64,000 bases of DNA from NCBI GenBank assembly GCA_000733915.1, contig JPOM01000001.1, forward strand, positions 2,108,001 through 2,172,000, written 5' to 3'. The stretch's first letter is position 1, and each line of letters opens with the position of its first letter. A program made the position numbers and the translations under genes. Positions 28,750-41,108 of this stretch are shown piece by piece. This stretch comes from Caulobacteraceae bacterium PMMR1 (GTDB lineage: Bacteria; Pseudomonadota; Alphaproteobacteria; Caulobacterales; Caulobacteraceae). The notes beneath the pieces were generated by a model. That model was not told the DNA's origin. It ran no database searches and saw only the letters and a list, made by a program, of their open reading frames with translations.

Positions 28750-31700
28750 TTACTGGAACCGCTTGGTGATGTTCACGAAGTAGCGGCGGCCGATCAAGTC
28801 GTAGACGTTCAGATCCGCCTCGCCACGGCGGAACTGGCCGGTGGAGGACTTCGGGGGCGGCTCGTCGAAGAGGTTCCGCACGCCGAAGATCACGTCGGCG
28901 TCATGCTTGAGGAAGCGGTAGCGCACAGACAGGTCGTGATAGCCGCGGAAGTTGTTGTACTGCTTGTAGTAGACCGGCGTCGCGCAGCTCGCCGTGCTCG
29001 TCCCGGCGCCGTTCACGACCGGGCAGACCCCGTTGGGAATGTCGGCATAGCGTGTGGAGTTGTACACGTCCTGACCGAACACCTCCGTGTCCGACCCCTT
29101 GCCGATGAACAGCGACGTCAGGGTCACGAGGATCGGCCCGCGCTCCCATGACACGGCGGTATTGGCGCTGAAGTCCGGCCCGCCGTAGTTGTAGGTCGTG
29201 CCGAGATAGTCGGTCGGGGCGACCGACTTCAGGATCTGAGTGGTGTTCTTCAGACGCCACTCAGCGCTTCCGTAGAAGCTCGCCCGACCCCAGCGCTCGC
29301 CGAAGTTGTGGGAGATATTGATCGTCGCGCTGATGCCGCGGGCGATCTGGTTGGCAAGGTTGAGGTAGCTGTTATTGACCGTCAGGACGTTCTGATACGT
29401 CGGGGACGTCGGATCAGTGTCCCGGGTGAACAGCTTGCAGTACGGGTTGTTCGGATAGTCGGGTCGCGTGTAGCACTGGTTCAGGATGTTCCCAGCGCCG
29501 AACTGAGCCACTTCGTTGTGGATTTCGGCCTGATAGTAGTCGACCGCGACGTTCACATCGGCCCATTGGCTGATGAACTTCGGCGTCAGGACGATACCCA
29601 CCGTCTTGGTGGTCGAGGTCTCGGCGCTGAGCACGCCCCTGCCGCCGCCCGTGATGACGAGTGCGCTCGGTCCAGCCCCCGTGTAGTTCGGGGCAATGCC
29701 GGCTGCCGCGCAGTTCTTCTGCAGCGTGGCGTTGGTGCTGGCTGCATAGTTGATGCAGGGGTCGATGTTCGTCTGACCCGTGAAGGCGGTCTGGTTGGCG
29801 AGGAACTGTTCGTACAGCGCCGGCGCGCGGAACGAGGTCCCGATCGTCCCACGCAGGCGGATGTCGGGAATGATCTGCCAGTTCAGATTGGCCTTGTAGG
29901 TGTGGTTGGAGCCGTAGGAGTCATAGGTGCTGGTGCGGCCCGAGATGTCGAGGTCCAGGGACTTCACGCCCGTGAGGTTCTTCAGGATCGGGATGTAGAG
30001 CTCGCCATAGAGCTCCTTCACCGAGTCCGTGCCCTTGGTGCGGCCGGCGCTCGTCTGGCCCCACAGATTGTTCTGCGCCAGGTCGCGGTCCGGGTTATCG
30101 TCGATCGACTCCGTCCGCCACTGGCCGCCCAGGGCGATGGAGACCGTGCCCGCCGGAACCTGGAGCAGGTCGCCGGTGATGCTGCCGTCCACGTACCATT
30201 GGTCGTAGATGGTGTGGCCGCCCTCGCGCCCGAACAAGAAGGCGCTTTCCTGCGGTGTGAAGCCGCCCTGGAGAATGCGCTGGCTGAGGTAGGGAATGCC
30301 GCTCGCGGGGAGGTCGCTACAGTTGTAGTTCGACACATTCACAGCGCCGGTGTTGCTGACTCCGTTCGGCGAGCAGCCCGTGGCGAAGGTGGTGGTGGCG
30401 TTCACCCGGTCGGCGTAGATGATGTCCTGCTTATAGTGGGCGTTGGACTGGGTGTAAGACGCGAAGACGTCGAAGTTGAAACGATCGAACCATCCCAGGT
30501 CGCGGAACTTGCCCTTCGCACCGACGACCGCGCGGGTGTAGTTCACGGTCTGATAGTTGTTGGACGGCAGGGCGATCACCGGATAGATCGGCGTAACGCC
30601 CGTTCCGAAGAAGATGTTGTTGGGATTTGCAGCCCGATACGTGGACGAGAGGCTCGGGAAGAACTGGCGCGCGCCTTCCTGCTCGGAGACGCGCTGGTTA
30701 AACTGCACCTGGGTGTAGAGCTGGACATCCGGGGTCAGGTCATAGCCGCCGTTGAAGAACGCGGAGTAGTGCTTCTCCGGCGACAGGGCGCTGATCTGGT
30801 CATAGGTCGGCGAGGTGAAATTGCCGTAGGGGTAAGTCGCAGGGAACCCGGCGCGCGCCTGGATCGCGAACTGTCCCGCGATCGTGGCGGGCGTGTTGTT
30901 GCCCTGCGCCGCCGTCGGATAGGTCACCGACGGGTTGCGGTACTGGACGTAGAGCTGGTAGGCTTGCGGCCTGCCATTGATCGCGTTGGGCGCCACGAAC
31001 TGCGTCAGAATGACGTTCTGCACAGCGTTGTAGCACTTGTAGGGATGGCCTTCGTTGGGCCCGACGGCGCCGAAATCGACCCGCTTGCCCGTCGTCGGAT
31101 CGAACAGATAGTCGTCGGAGCAGTTCAGATAGGCGCGGTCCCTGACCCGGAGCGGCTCCTGGCTGAAGTACTCGGCGGCGACGTTGAAGTAGCCCCGGTC
31201 AAAGCGCTGACCGTAGGTTCCGCTCACCAGGTAGTTGTTCCCGCCGCCGTGCTCGGAATCGGTGGCGTTGACCTGGAACTCGCCGCCCTTGGTGTTGCGC
31301 CGGGTGATGATGTTCAGCACGCCGCCGACGGCGTCGGAGCCGTAGAGCGAAGACGCGCCGTCCTTCAGCACTTCGACCCGGTCAATGATCGATTCCGGAA
31401 CGGTGGTCAGGTCCACGGGACCGACCTGCCCCCGGGTGCCCGCAGGCCCGACCCGGCGGCCGTCGATCAGAATGAGGGTGCGCTGGGCGCCCAGGCCCCG
31501 CAGGCTGAGGGTCTTGGCCCCCGGCCCCCCGACGACGACGTAGCCCGTCAGCTCGGTGTTGGTCTGGAAGGTGCTGACCGCGATCGCTTGCTGCTGCAGC
31601 AGTTCGCCGACGCTGGCTATGCCCTGGAGCTTGGCCTGGTCGGAGGTCACGACCGTGATCGGGTCGGCCGAGGTGAAGTCGCTGCGCTTGATGCGGCTGC

Positions 31701-31857
31701 CCGTGACGGTGATCGCCTCGACGGTCTTGTTGTCGGTGGCGGTCGTGCTGGACGCGGTCGTCGACTGTGCGAAGGCGGCGTGTCCGGCGGCCAGCGCGAC
31801 GACGCCGGCCAGCACGGTCGTGGTCATCAGCCGCGAGCGGCTTCCTGAGCGTTCCAT
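28750..31857 (-). CDS. TonB-dependent receptor
   Basis: A 1035-residue outer-membrane receptor. Signal peptide (LMTTTVLAGVVALAAGHAAFA), a TonB-box-like EAITVTGSRI, a plug domain (SVGELLQQQAIAVSTFQ, SLRGLGAQRTLILIDGRRV, IIDRVEVLKDGASSLYGSDA, GGVLNIITRRN) and a 22-strand barrel ending FVNITKRFQ. The extracellular loops contain paired cysteines (CSDDYLF, YKCYNA, CYTRPDYPNNPYC). This belongs to the large-loop class common in Caulobacterales, often for oligosaccharides or peptides; the ligand cannot be read. RBS AGGGGAT just before ATG 31857. Confidence 0.95.
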   Translation of the reverse strand: MERSGSRSRLMTTTVLAGVVALAAGHAAFAQSTTASSTTATDNKTVEAITVTGSRIKRSDFTSADPITVVTSDQAKLQGIASVGELLQQQAIAVSTFQTNTELTGYVVVGGPGAKTLSLRGLGAQRTLILIDGRRVGPAGTRGQVGPVDLTTVPESIIDRVEVLKDGASSLYGSDAVGGVLNIITRRNTKGGEFQVNATDSEHGGGNNYLVSGTYGQRFDRGYFNVAAEYFSQEPLRVRDRAYLNCSDDYLFDPTTGKRVDFGAVGPNEGHPYKCYNAVQNVILTQFVAPNAINGRPQAYQLYVQYRNPSVTYPTAAQGNNTPATIAGQFAIQARAGFPATYPYGNFTSPTYDQISALSPEKHYSAFFNGGYDLTPDVQLYTQVQFNQRVSEQEGARQFFPSLSSTYRAANPNNIFFGTGVTPIYPVIALPSNNYQTVNYTRAVVGAKGKFRDLGWFDRFNFDVFASYTQSNAHYKQDIIYADRVNATTTFATGCSPNGVSNTGAVNVSNYNCSDLPASGIPYLSQRILQGGFTPQESAFLFGREGGHTIYDQWYVDGSITGDLLQVPAGTVSIALGGQWRTESIDDNPDRDLAQNNLWGQTSAGRTKGTDSVKELYGELYIPILKNLTGVKSLDLDISGRTSTYDSYGSNHTYKANLNWQIIPDIRLRGTIGTSFRAPALYEQFLANQTAFTGQTNIDPCINYAASTNATLQKNCAAAGIAPNYTGAGPSALVITGGGRGVLSAETSTTKTVGIVLTPKFISQWADVNVAVDYYQAEIHNEVAQFGAGNILNQCYTRPDYPNNPYCKLFTRDTDPTSPTYQNVLTVNNSYLNLANQIARGISATINISHNFGERWGRASFYGSAEWRLKNTTQILKSVAPTDYLGTTYNYGGPDFSANTAVSWERGPILVTLTSLFIGKGSDTEVFGQDVYNSTRYADIPNGVCPVVNGAGTSTASCATPVYYKQYNNFRGYHDLSVRYRFLKHDADVIFGVRNLFDEPPPKSSTGQFRRGEADLNVYDLIGRRYFVNITKRFQ

Positions 31858-32041
31858 GGTTATCCCCTGACTAAGGCTTAAGAGCCTCTAAGCCAGCAGG
31901 ATTAGGAAAACGGCGCCTCGCGCTCAATGCGACATCGCAAGGCGCGACACGGTTTGGGTCGCTTTGTGTCGTTTCGGCCACAATCTCGCGCCGGAAATGC
32001 GACGCGCCGACATCGTCAGGGCCGGCGCGCCGCTCCGGGGC

Positions 32042-32581
32042 TCAGCGCACGCCGCCCGTGATGGCGGTGTGGGCGTTGCGGTTCTTGGCGAAGGCCTCTT
32101 CGGTCTCGCCCTCCGCAATGGGCCGCTCCTTGCCGTAGGAGATGGTCGTGATGCGGCCTGCGGCGACCCCGTGGTCGATCAGATAGGTGCGCACCGCCTC
32201 GGCCCGGCGAGCGCCCAGGGCGAAATTGTACTCCCGCGTGCCGCGCTCGTCGGCGTTGCCTTCGATGCGCACGGTCACGCTCGGATACCGTTGCAGCCAG
32301 GCGGCCTGGGCGTCGAGCACCCGGCGGCCCTCGTCGCGCAGGGTGTACTGGTCGAAGTCGAAGTAGACCCGGTCGCCGACATTGACAACGAAGTCCTGCT
32401 CGGTGCCCGGCAGCGGCCCCGTCGGGCGCGCAGCGACGGGCGGCGGCGGCGGCGGCGCCCCGGTGTCGGCCGGCGGCGGCGGCGCGGTGGGCGCGACCGG
32501 CGGCGGCGGCTTGTGGCTGGCGCAGGCGGCGAGCGCGGCGGCGGCGGCGGCGGTCAGGGCGAGGCGGGTCAGGTTGCGCAT
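32042..32581 (-). CDS. pal: peptidoglycan-associated lipoprotein
   Basis: A 179-residue OmpA-like lipoprotein, last gene of the Tol-Pal operon. Lipobox LAAC at Cys20, a Pro-rich tether (PPPPVAPTAPPPP), then the OmpA_C peptidoglycan-binding domain: VYFDFDQYTLRDEGRRVLDA, VRIEGNADERGTREYNFALG and RRAEAVRTYLIDHGV. It anchors the outer membrane to peptidoglycan and to TolB, needed for outer-membrane constriction at division. 68 nt after the tolB stop. Confidence 0.96.
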   Translation of the reverse strand: MRNLTRLALTAAAAAALAACASHKPPPPVAPTAPPPPADTGAPPPPPPVAARPTGPLPGTEQDFVVNVGDRVYFDFDQYTLRDEGRRVLDAQAAWLQRYPSVTVRIEGNADERGTREYNFALGARRAEAVRTYLIDHGVAAGRITTISYGKERPIAEGETEEAFAKNRNAHTAITGGVR

Positions 32582-32649
32582 CGTGGGTCTCCTCTCGCGC
32601 AGGTCGTTATGCGATATACGTCGCGCTCAGCGGCTTGGCCATATGCGCC

Positions 32650-34047
32650 TCACTTCAGGAGCGGCGACCAGGCCGGGTCGGTGGCGCCGGCGCTGTAGGG
32701 CGCGGGCTGCAGGTTCCGGCCCGAGACGTCGACGGTGTAGAGACGCGCGCCGCCGCCCCGGGTCTCCCGCGAGAAGACGATCACCCGCCCGTTGGGCGCC
32801 CAGCTCGGCGCCTCGTCGAGGTAGCTGTCGGTGAGCAGGCGCTCGTCGGAGCCGTCCGGGCGCATGACGCCGATATGGAATTGCCCCCCCGTCTGCTTTG
32901 TGAAGGCGATCAGGTCGCCCTTGGGGCTCCATACCGGGGTCGTGTAGCGCCCCTCCCCGAAGGAGATCCGCCGCACGCCAGAGCCGTCCGCGTCCATGAC
33001 GTAGAGCTGAGGCGAGCCGCCGCGGTCGGAGTTGAACACGATCTTGGAACCGTCGGGCGAAAACGACGGCGAGGTGTCGATGCCCGGATCGGTGGTCAGG
33101 CGGCGGGTCTGGCGGCTCCTCAGGTCCATGAGGAAGATGTCGCTGTTGCCATTGCGGTCGACCGAGAAGGCCACCTTGCCGCCATCCGGCGAGAAGCGCG
33201 GGGCGAACACCATGCCGGGGAAGTCGCCCAGCACCTCCTTGCGGTTGGTGCGCAGGTTGAACAGCCAAACCCGCGCGGACTCCCGGCTCAGCGCGACATA
33301 GGTGATCTCCTGGCCGTTCGGCGAGATGCGGGGCGTCATGACGAGCTCCGGCCCGTCGGTCAGGAAGCTCGGATTCGCGCCGTCCTGGTCCATGATGGCC
33401 AGGCGCTTGGTGCGGTGCGCCCTCGGGCCGCTCTCCGAGACGAAGACGATCCGCGTGTCGAAATAGCCGTCTTCGCCGGTCAGGCGCTTATAGATCATGT
33501 CGGCGATCTTGTGCGCCACGCGCCGCCAGCTGTCGGCCGACGCGGAGAACTGGTAGCCGACCAGCTGCTGCTCGTTGAACACGTCCCAGAGCCGGAAATC
33601 CACGCGCAGATGGCCGTCCGTGTCGGCGACCACCTGGCCGGTGACCAGCGCCTGGGCGCCGGCGCCCCGCCAGTCGGCGAAGCGCGGCGGCACGTTGGCG
33701 TCGGTGATCTGGGCGTCCAGCGAAGACGCGTTCACCGGGCGGAAGTAGCCCGAGCGCTGCAGGTCCGCAGCGATCACCCGGGCGATGTCCGCCCCGACCT
33801 CCTTGCCCAGGAACGGCGGAACGGCGATCGGCAAGGGCGCGACCACGCCCCGGTCGACATTGACCTCCAGCGCGTTCGACGCCGCAGGGGCGGGCGCGCT
33901 TTGGGCGGGCGGCGTCTGGGCCAGGCTCGCGCCCGGCAGGACGGCCGCCAGACCCAGCGCGAGCACGAGGGCGAAAACTGGGGCGGAGGCTGGGGTGAAG
34001 GCGAAGGCTGGGGCGGAGGCGGGGGGCAAGCGCATGGAGCTCGTCAT
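32650..34047 (-). CDS. tolB: Tol-Pal system translocation protein TolB
   Basis: A 465-residue periplasmic beta-propeller protein. ATG 34047 overlaps the tolA stop (ATGA). Signal peptide ends near PGASLAQ, after an unusually long Pro/Ala-rich lead. The N-terminal TolB domain is followed by WD40-like repeats: [67 protein letters not shown] and [14 protein letters not shown]. It binds Pal and TolA. Confidence 0.96.
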   Translation of the reverse strand: MTSSMRLPPASAPAFAFTPASAPVFALVLALGLAAVLPGASLAQTPPAQSAPAPAASNALEVNVDRGVVAPLPIAVPPFLGKEVGADIARVIAADLQRSGYFRPVNASSLDAQITDANVPPRFADWRGAGAQALVTGQVVADTDGHLRVDFRLWDVFNEQQLVGYQFSASADSWRRVAHKIADMIYKRLTGEDGYFDTRIVFVSESGPRAHRTKRLAIMDQDGANPSFLTDGPELVMTPRISPNGQEITYVALSRESARVWLFNLRTNRKEVLGDFPGMVFAPRFSPDGGKVAFSVDRNGNSDIFLMDLRSRQTRRLTTDPGIDTSPSFSPDGSKIVFNSDRGGSPQLYVMDADGSGVRRISFGEGRYTTPVWSPKGDLIAFTKQTGGQFHIGVMRPDGSDERLLTDSYLDEAPSWAPNGRVIVFSRETRGGGARLYTVDVSGRNLQPAPYSAGATDPAWSPLLK

Positions 34048-34928
34048 CGGCTGGAGCACGCCTTCTCGGCGTCGAAGTTGACCGGGATCGGCTTGCCGGC
34101 CCAGGTCTCGGCCTGGTCGCGCGGCAGCTCGAAATAGGGCTGGCCGCGAGCGACGGCCGTCAGGGCGCGCTGCGCCGCCGCCTGCCAGACGGGATCGGCG
34201 TTGTCGCCCAGCACCCGCGGAGTCTGCGCCAGGCGCCCGTCGGGGCTCAGCACCATCTGAATGCGCACCTTGACGCGCGCCGCGCCCTCGACCCCGCAGT
34301 TGGGGTTCCAGAGCCGCTCCAGCCGCGCGCCGATGGCGCCGAGCGCGGAGCCGACGACGGCGCGGGCGGCGCCGACCGCCGGGCGCGCCTGCACGTCGGT
34401 CTCCGCCGGGCGGGCCCTGGCGGCGGCGGCGCGGGTCGGGCCGGAGGCGCGGGGCGCGAGGTCGGCCACGAGCGCGTCGGGATCGAGCGAGGGCTTGGCC
34501 GGCCGGGCCGCGGCCCTGCTCGGCTTGGGCAGGGAGGAGGCCAGCTGGTCCAGGTTCAGGTCGGCCTCGGGCGGGGCCGCGGCTTGGGCGCGGGCGAAGG
34601 CGCGGCTTGGCGGGGGCGGGCGGCGGGGCGCGGCCCTGGGCGGCGAGGGCTCAGGCCTGGGCTGCGGCGCAGGCGGCAGGGGCTGCGGCGGCGCCTGGGC
34701 CTGCGGCTCCGGCGTCTGCGAGGTCTGCGCCGCCTCGGCCTTCACCGCCGCGCGCACGTCCGGCGTCGGGCCCGTGGCCACCAGCGAGACGGGCACGGCG
34801 GGCGGCGGCGCCTGCAGCCTGCGTCCCGTGTCCCAGGACGCGACCAGCAAGGCGAAGACGCCGGCGTGCAGGGCGAGCGAGGCCAGGACCGCCGGCCAGC
34901 GCCCGCCGCCTGGACCCGCCCCCGTCAT
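34044..34928 (-). CDS. tolA: TolA-like energy-transducing protein
   Basis: A 294-residue protein between tolR and tolB with 4-nt overlaps on both sides. One N-terminal membrane helix ([19 protein letters not shown]), a long Ala/Pro/Arg-rich periplasmic linker, and a C-terminal TonB-like/TolA domain ([40 protein letters not shown]) ending near a Cys (EKACSSR). It couples inner-membrane TolQR energy to TolB/Pal. Identified by topology and position; the linker is too degenerate for direct matching. Confidence 0.9.
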   Translation of the reverse strand: MTGAGPGGGRWPAVLASLALHAGVFALLVASWDTGRRLQAPPPAVPVSLVATGPTPDVRAAVKAEAAQTSQTPEPQAQAPPQPLPPAPQPRPEPSPPRAAPRRPPPPSRAFARAQAAAPPEADLNLDQLASSLPKPSRAAARPAKPSLDPDALVADLAPRASGPTRAAAARARPAETDVQARPAVGAARAVVGSALGAIGARLERLWNPNCGVEGAARVKVRIQMVLSPDGRLAQTPRVLGDNADPVWQAAAQRALTAVARGQPYFELPRDQAETWAGKPIPVNFDAEKACSSR

Positions 34929-35437
34929 GGGCGCGCGCTCCCCTCCGGCGGCCCCTCGCTCGCCCCGCCGGTGTCGGTCACCAGGTTGATCTGGGTGAAG
35001 CCGTGGGTGGAGAGCCGCGCCATCACCTGGGCCACCCGGGCATAGGGCGCGCCGCCGTCGGCGCGGACGAAAATCGGCCGGGGCGCGCCCGGGCTCGCCC
35101 CCGCCCCGGCTCCGTCCTGCGGCCCGGGCGCCGCACGCAGGCGGGCGATCAGCCCGTCGAGGCCGACCTCGTCCTCCTGGACATAGACCCGCCCGTCCCG
35201 CCGGATCGAGACGGTCAGGGGCTGGGTGGGCGCGTTCAGCGCCTGCGCCTCGGTCTTGGGGAGATCGACGGGCACCCCGGCCGTGAGCAGCGGGGCGGAC
35301 ACCATGAAGATGATCAGGAGCACCAGCATCACGTCCACCATCGGCGTGACGTTGATCTCCGACAGGGGCGCGCGGCGACCCCGCCGCCGCCGGCCGCGAC
35401 GGCCTCCCCCGGCCAGGCCGTTGGCGGAGAGCGCCAC
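34925..35437 (-). CDS. tolR: TolR, ExbD/TolR family
   Basis: A 170-residue protein. Basic N-terminus ([20 protein letters not shown]), then the single ExbD-type helix with its proton-channel Asp, [20 protein letters not shown], and a periplasmic domain with VDLPKTEAQ and [19 protein letters not shown]. Forms the motor with TolQ. Overlaps tolA by 4 nt. The Gly/Ala/Pro-rich insertion around residues 110-125 is longer than usual. Confidence 0.95.
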   Translation of the reverse strand: MALSANGLAGGGRRGRRRRGRRAPLSEINVTPMVDVMLVLLIIFMVSAPLLTAGVPVDLPKTEAQALNAPTQPLTVSIRRDGRVYVQEDEVGLDGLIARLRAAPGPQDGAGAGASPGAPRPIFVRADGGAPYARVAQVMARLSTHGFTQINLVTDTGGASEGPPEGSARP

Positions 35438-35440
35438 GGC

Positions 35441-36151
35441 TCAGCCCTGGCCCGCGCCGAGGCGGCGGGCGACCGCGGCGGCGAGGTCGTCGGCGAAGCT
35501 TTCCAGCCGGGCGGCGAACCGCCCCGCGTCGGTGGAGAACTTGTTGTAGGCGACATAGGCCGGGATGGCCGCGGCCAGGCCCACGGCGGTGGCGAAGAGC
35601 GCCTCTGCGATCGAGGGCGCGACCACGCTCAGGTTGGTGTTGCGCTGGACCGCGATGGCCTGGAAGGCGGTCATGATGCCCCAGACGGTGCCGAACAGGC
35701 CCACGAACGGCGAGGCGGTGGCGACGATGGCCAGCGTGCCCAGCCCCTCCTCCGCCCGCTGGCTCTCCCGCGCGATCATGGAGTCCAGCGCCCGGTCGAT
35801 CCGCTGCAGGAGCAGCGCGCCCTGGGTCTCGCTCAGCGTTCCGCGGGCGGCCCGCCACTCCGCCAGGGCCGCCTGCAGCATGCGCGGGAGGGCATGGCGC
35901 GGGTTGTCGCCGGCCTGGGCCGCCACCTCATCCAGCGGTCGGCCCGAGCCCACGGCGTCTTCGAAGCGCGCGGCCTGCCGCTTCCACGAGGCGAAGCGCA
36001 CGGCCTTGTCGATGATCACGCCCCACGACCAGAGCGAGCCCAGGGCCAGCACGATCAGCACGGCGCGGAACACCCAGTCCGCGTGCAGGAAGGTGGCGAT
36101 CAGGCCGAAGCTGTGCGGGGTCAGAGCGGGGGCGGCGACGTCGGTCTGCAA
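35441..36151 (-). CDS. tolQ: TolQ, MotA/TolQ/ExbB proton channel
   Basis: A 236-residue inner-membrane protein with three helices: about residues 27-46 (VFRAVLIVLALGSLWSWGVI), LAIVATASPFVGLFGTVWGI and EALFATAVGLAAAIPAYVAY. The family signature GLFGTVWGIM is intact. Stator of the Tol motor. First recognisable gene of tolQRAB-pal here; no ybgC precedes it. Confidence 0.96.
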   Translation of the reverse strand: MQTDVAAPALTPHSFGLIATFLHADWVFRAVLIVLALGSLWSWGVIIDKAVRFASWKRQAARFEDAVGSGRPLDEVAAQAGDNPRHALPRMLQAALAEWRAARGTLSETQGALLLQRIDRALDSMIARESQRAEEGLGTLAIVATASPFVGLFGTVWGIMTAFQAIAVQRNTNLSVVAPSIAEALFATAVGLAAAIPAYVAYNKFSTDAGRFAARLESFADDLAAAVARRLGAGQG

Positions 36152-36372
36152 GCTCGATGCTCCCTTGGCAGGCGGGCCACCGGCCGCCGCGAGGGGTCCT
36201 CATAGCGCCGATTCAGGCCGCGCGCCTGCTCAGGCTCGCGGGATCGGCGACGGCGGTGACGAAATTGCGGCGCACGGGGCGCGCACACGCTCAGGCGTTC
36301 ACGCCGGTCGAAAATGCGCTAAGCTTGGAGAAGCGCGGGCGGAGGGGACGCCGGCGCGAGGGGACCTGCCGC

Positions 36373-37043
36373 ATGGGACGCTTCCTGGGCTTTCTGCTGA
36401 TCGTGGCGATCGCGCTGGGCGTGCTCTACCTCGGCTCGCCGTTCTACGCCGTCTGGCGCCTGACCCAGGCGGCCAAGGCTGGCGACGCCGGCGCGATCGC
36501 CCAGGCGGTCGACTTCCCGGCCGTGCGCTCCAGCCTCTCGCCCCAGCTGGAGGCTATCCTGCAGCGGCAGCTGACGCGCGAGCGGAAAAAGCCCAAGTCG
36601 CTGCTGGACCAGCTCGGGATGTTCGTGGCGCCCCTCTTCGTGCCCAAGGCGGTCGACACGCTGGTGACCCCGGAGGGCGTGACCTGGATGCTGAAGACCG
36701 CGCGCCCGCCGCACTGGTCCGGGCCGCTCAAGAGCGAGCGCGTCACCGACCGCAACGCGCCCGGCCAGCCCGCCATCCAGCGGATCGGCTACATGCAGGA
36801 CGACCTGGACCAGTTCCAGGCGGTGATCGGCAACCGGCTCTGCCCGGGGTCGAGCGTCAGCCTTAAGCTGCTCCGGCGCGGGTTCTTCACCTGGAAGGTG
36901 GTCAGCCTCGACCTGTCGGGCGTGACGGCCAGGTGCGTGTCCCCGCGCTCCGCCGCGGCCCGGACGCGACCCCAGAGACGAGCCCAGACACGACCCCAGA
37001 CACGACCTCCGAGGCGGCCCCGACCCGGGGCAAGGCGGGCTGA
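36373..37043 (+). CDS. DUF2939 family membrane-anchored protein (C-terminal frameshift as given)
   Basis: Starts at ATG 36373 with AGGGGAC upstream. N-terminal anchor MGRFLGFLLIVAIALGVLYL, then DUF2939-like YAVWRLTQAAKAGDAGAIAQ and VDFPAVRSSLSPQLEAILQR. As written the frame runs on for over 400 codons antisense to the next genes. One added base in the G/C-rich stretch 36941-36961 gives an acidic Thr/Pro-rich tail (DATPETSPDTTPDTTSEAAP) and TGA at 37041-37043, about 223 residues. Function unknown. Divergent from tolQ. Confidence 0.8.
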
Positions 37044-37053
37044 CCCGCCGGGC

Positions 37054-37812
37054 TCAGGCCTGGATCGCGTGCAGATCGCGGCCGTGCGCCGCGAGCCAGC
37101 GCCGCGCGGGCGCCGCATCGCCATAGAGCCGCGCGCACAGCGCCCAGAACCGCGGGCCGTGGTTGGCCTCCACCAGGTGGGCGCATTCGTGGGCGGCCAC
37201 GTACTGGAGCACGGCCTCAGGGGCCAGGATCAGCCGCCAGCTGAAGCGGATCAGGGCCGGGCGGCCGCCGCTCGCCCCCCGGCAGGACCCCCAGCGGGTG
37301 CGCGCGTCGGCGACGGCGACCTCAGGGGCGGGCTGGCCCAGGCGCGCCGCCAGCCCCTGGGCGCGAACCGTCAGTTCTCGCAGCGCCTCGGCCTTCAGCA
37401 CCCGCACGACGGCGCGGTGATAGGCCTCGCCCTCGCCGGACGCGATCAGGCGCATCGGCTCGGGGCCGGCGGCGGGGATCAGGCGCGCCGCGATCCGCAT
37501 GGCCGCGCGCTCCAGCCGGCAGGGACGGCCCAGGAGCGAGATCGTCCGGCCGGGGGCGAACAGCTGCGGCTCGGGCAGCCCGTCCAGCCGCGCGGCGATC
37601 CAGTCCGCCCGGCTCTGCGCAAAGGCCACCGCATCGCTGAGCATGCGCAGGGACGGCGCGGTCGCCACCACCTCGCGCTGGCGCGGGTCCACCCGCAGGC
37701 TCACGCGCGCGGCGCGGCCGTCCACGCGCAGGCGCACCGGCCGGCCCGAAATCTCGACCACCTGGCCCGAGGCGAGCCTGTGCGCAGGGGCGCGGCGACG
37801 CAGCAACAACAT
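37054..37812 (-). CDS. YgjP-like zinc metallopeptidase (M48/DUF45)
   Basis: A 252-residue protein. Zn-binding HExxH is in VAAHECAHLVEANHGPRFWA, with the YgjP hallmark RTRWGSCRG upstream and the N-terminal beta domain VSLRVDPRQREVVATAPS. Cytosolic protease-like protein of unknown substrate. Isolated gene, convergent with the DUF2939 gene. Confidence 0.92.
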   Translation of the reverse strand: MLLLRRRAPAHRLASGQVVEISGRPVRLRVDGRAARVSLRVDPRQREVVATAPSLRMLSDAVAFAQSRADWIAARLDGLPEPQLFAPGRTISLLGRPCRLERAAMRIAARLIPAAGPEPMRLIASGEGEAYHRAVVRVLKAEALRELTVRAQGLAARLGQPAPEVAVADARTRWGSCRGASGGRPALIRFSWRLILAPEAVLQYVAAHECAHLVEANHGPRFWALCARLYGDAAPARRWLAAHGRDLHAIQA

Positions 37813-37853
37813 GCGGACAGCCTAGCGCCGATCGCCCGGCGCGGGGAACCGCG

Positions 37854-39602
<1,749 letters not shown>

Positions 39603-39711
39603 GGCGGCGTCCTCCTGGTGAACGCGCGGCAGGCATTCCGCCGCCGTCCCTTTGGCGCGACACTAGCCGCCACGGTGGACGCGGCGCAACGCGCGGCTAT
39701 GTGTGGGGACC

Positions 39712-40359
39712 GTGACGATTCTGATCGCGATCACCGGGGGCTCGGGCTCGGGCAAGAGCACGCTGGCCGCCGCCCTGATCGCCGCCCTCCCCCCGGGGGC
39801 GGCGGTGCTGGTCAGCGAGGACTGGTACTACCGCGACTGGTCGGAGTTCGCAGACTTCGATCCGGCGAGCTTCGACTTCGACCACATCACCGCGCGCGAC
39901 CACGTGCTGCTGCTGGAAGACCTGCAGACGCTGAAACGGGGCGGGAGCATAGAGGCGCCGCACTATTGCTTCGTCACCCACGCCCGCAAGCCCGAGCCCG
40001 GCGCCCGGGTCGTCTCCGCGCCCGTGGTGATCGTGGAGGGCAGCCACGTGCTGAGCACGCCCGAACTTGCCGCGGTCTTCGACCTGCGCCTCTACCTCGA
40101 CACCCCGGACGACGTGCGCTTCATCCGCCGCCTGCTGCGCGACCAGGCGGAGCGGGGCCGCTCGGCGGAGTCGGTGATCGCACAGTACCTGGCTACCGTC
40201 CGCCCCGCCTACGCCCGCTTCACCGCCCCGGCCAAGGCCCGCGCCGACCTGGTGCTGAACGACGAGACCCTGGCGGTGGGCGCCCCCGCCCCGGGCGCGC
40301 TCGACCCCCTCGTCGGCCAGGTGCTGGCCCATCCGGTCATGGCCGAGTTCAGCCGCTGA
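39712..40359 (+). CDS. uridine kinase-like P-loop kinase
   Basis: About 215 residues. Walker A is AITGGSGSGKSTLAAAL, followed by VSEDWYYRDWSEF, FDFDHITARDHVLL (substrate region), IEAPHYCF and VIVEGSHVLSTPEL. This order is that of uridine/cytidine kinases and phosphoribulokinase-like proteins. Start is uncertain: GTG 39712 gives MTILIAITGG, and another in-frame GTG is at 39703. Probably salvages uridine to UMP. Divergent from the ligase. Confidence 0.85.
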   Translation: MTILIAITGGSGSGKSTLAAALIAALPPGAAVLVSEDWYYRDWSEFADFDPASFDFDHITARDHVLLLEDLQTLKRGGSIEAPHYCFVTHARKPEPGARVVSAPVVIVEGSHVLSTPELAAVFDLRLYLDTPDDVRFIRRLLRDQAERGRSAESVIAQYLATVRPAYARFTAPAKARADLVLNDETLAVGAPAPGALDPLVGQVLAHPVMAEFSR

Positions 40360-40396
40360 CGCGCCCTTTCGTCTCAGCGCAGCGACGGCGGCGCGG

Positions 40397-41056
40397 TCAA
40401 GGATAGAGCCGCTGCGCCCTCCAAGCCGCGTCCAGCGCCCCGCGCCGGAACTGCACGCGGTCGTGCAGGCGGAAGGCGCCGTCGCGCCAGAACTCCATCG
40501 CCAAGGGCAGCACCCGGTACCCGGTCCAGTGCGGCGGGCGGGGGATGTCGCCCAGGCCGAACTTCAGCCCGTAGTCCGCGACCCGCGTCTCCAGGGCGAA
40601 ACGGCCGGTCAGCGGGCGCGACTGGTCCGACGCCCACGCCCCGATGCGGCTCTGACGCGGGCGGGTGGCGAAATAGGCGTCGGCCTCCGCGTCGGTGACG
40701 CGCTCCACCGGGCCGCGGACGCGGACCTGACGCCTCAGGCTCTTCCAGTGGAACAGTAAGGCCGCCCGGGGCTGGCCGTCCAGCTGGCGGCCCTTGGCGC
40801 TCTCGGTGTTGGTGTAGAAGACGAACCCCCGCGCATCCAGGCCCTTCAGCAGCACCATGCGCACGTCCGGCAGGCCGTCGGCGTCGACGGTGGCGAGCGC
40901 CATCCCGTTGGGGTCGTTGATCTCCTGTTCGGTCGCCGCTTTCAGCCAGACTTCGAACAGGGCGAAGGGATCGTCGCGCTCGAACAGCGCTGCGTCCCCC
41001 GACGTCGGAGCGTCCCGGTCGGGCGCGGGAGTCTGGGGAGCTGCGGTTTCGGCCAT
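40397..41056 (-). CDS. pdxH: pyridoxamine 5'-phosphate oxidase
   Basis: A 219-residue FMN enzyme of the PLP biosynthesis/salvage pathway. ATG 41056 is preferred because the upstream extension is a low-complexity basic tail. Family segments are [70 protein letters not shown] and the C-terminal signature [21 protein letters not shown] (with the terminal RLYP). Makes PLP from PMP/PNP. Confidence 0.94.
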   Translation of the reverse strand: MAETAAPQTPAPDRDAPTSGDAALFERDDPFALFEVWLKAATEQEINDPNGMALATVDADGLPDVRMVLLKGLDARGFVFYTNTESAKGRQLDGQPRAALLFHWKSLRRQVRVRGPVERVTDAEADAYFATRPRQSRIGAWASDQSRPLTGRFALETRVADYGLKFGLGDIPRPPHWTGYRVLPLAMEFWRDGAFRLHDRVQFRRGALDAAWRAQRLYP

Positions 41057-41108
41057 GCGGCAGAGATAGGCGGAGCGCCGCGGCGGGGAAAGGCGAGCCG
41101 CGCCGGGA

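Noticed and set aside
29308-31848. A long open frame of about 846 codons antisense to the TonB-dependent receptor.
   Set aside because: Its translation is Arg/Val/Gly/Ala-rich and low-complexity, as expected of a shadow of a high-GC gene, with no recognisable domain; the receptor frame has clear motifs along its whole length.
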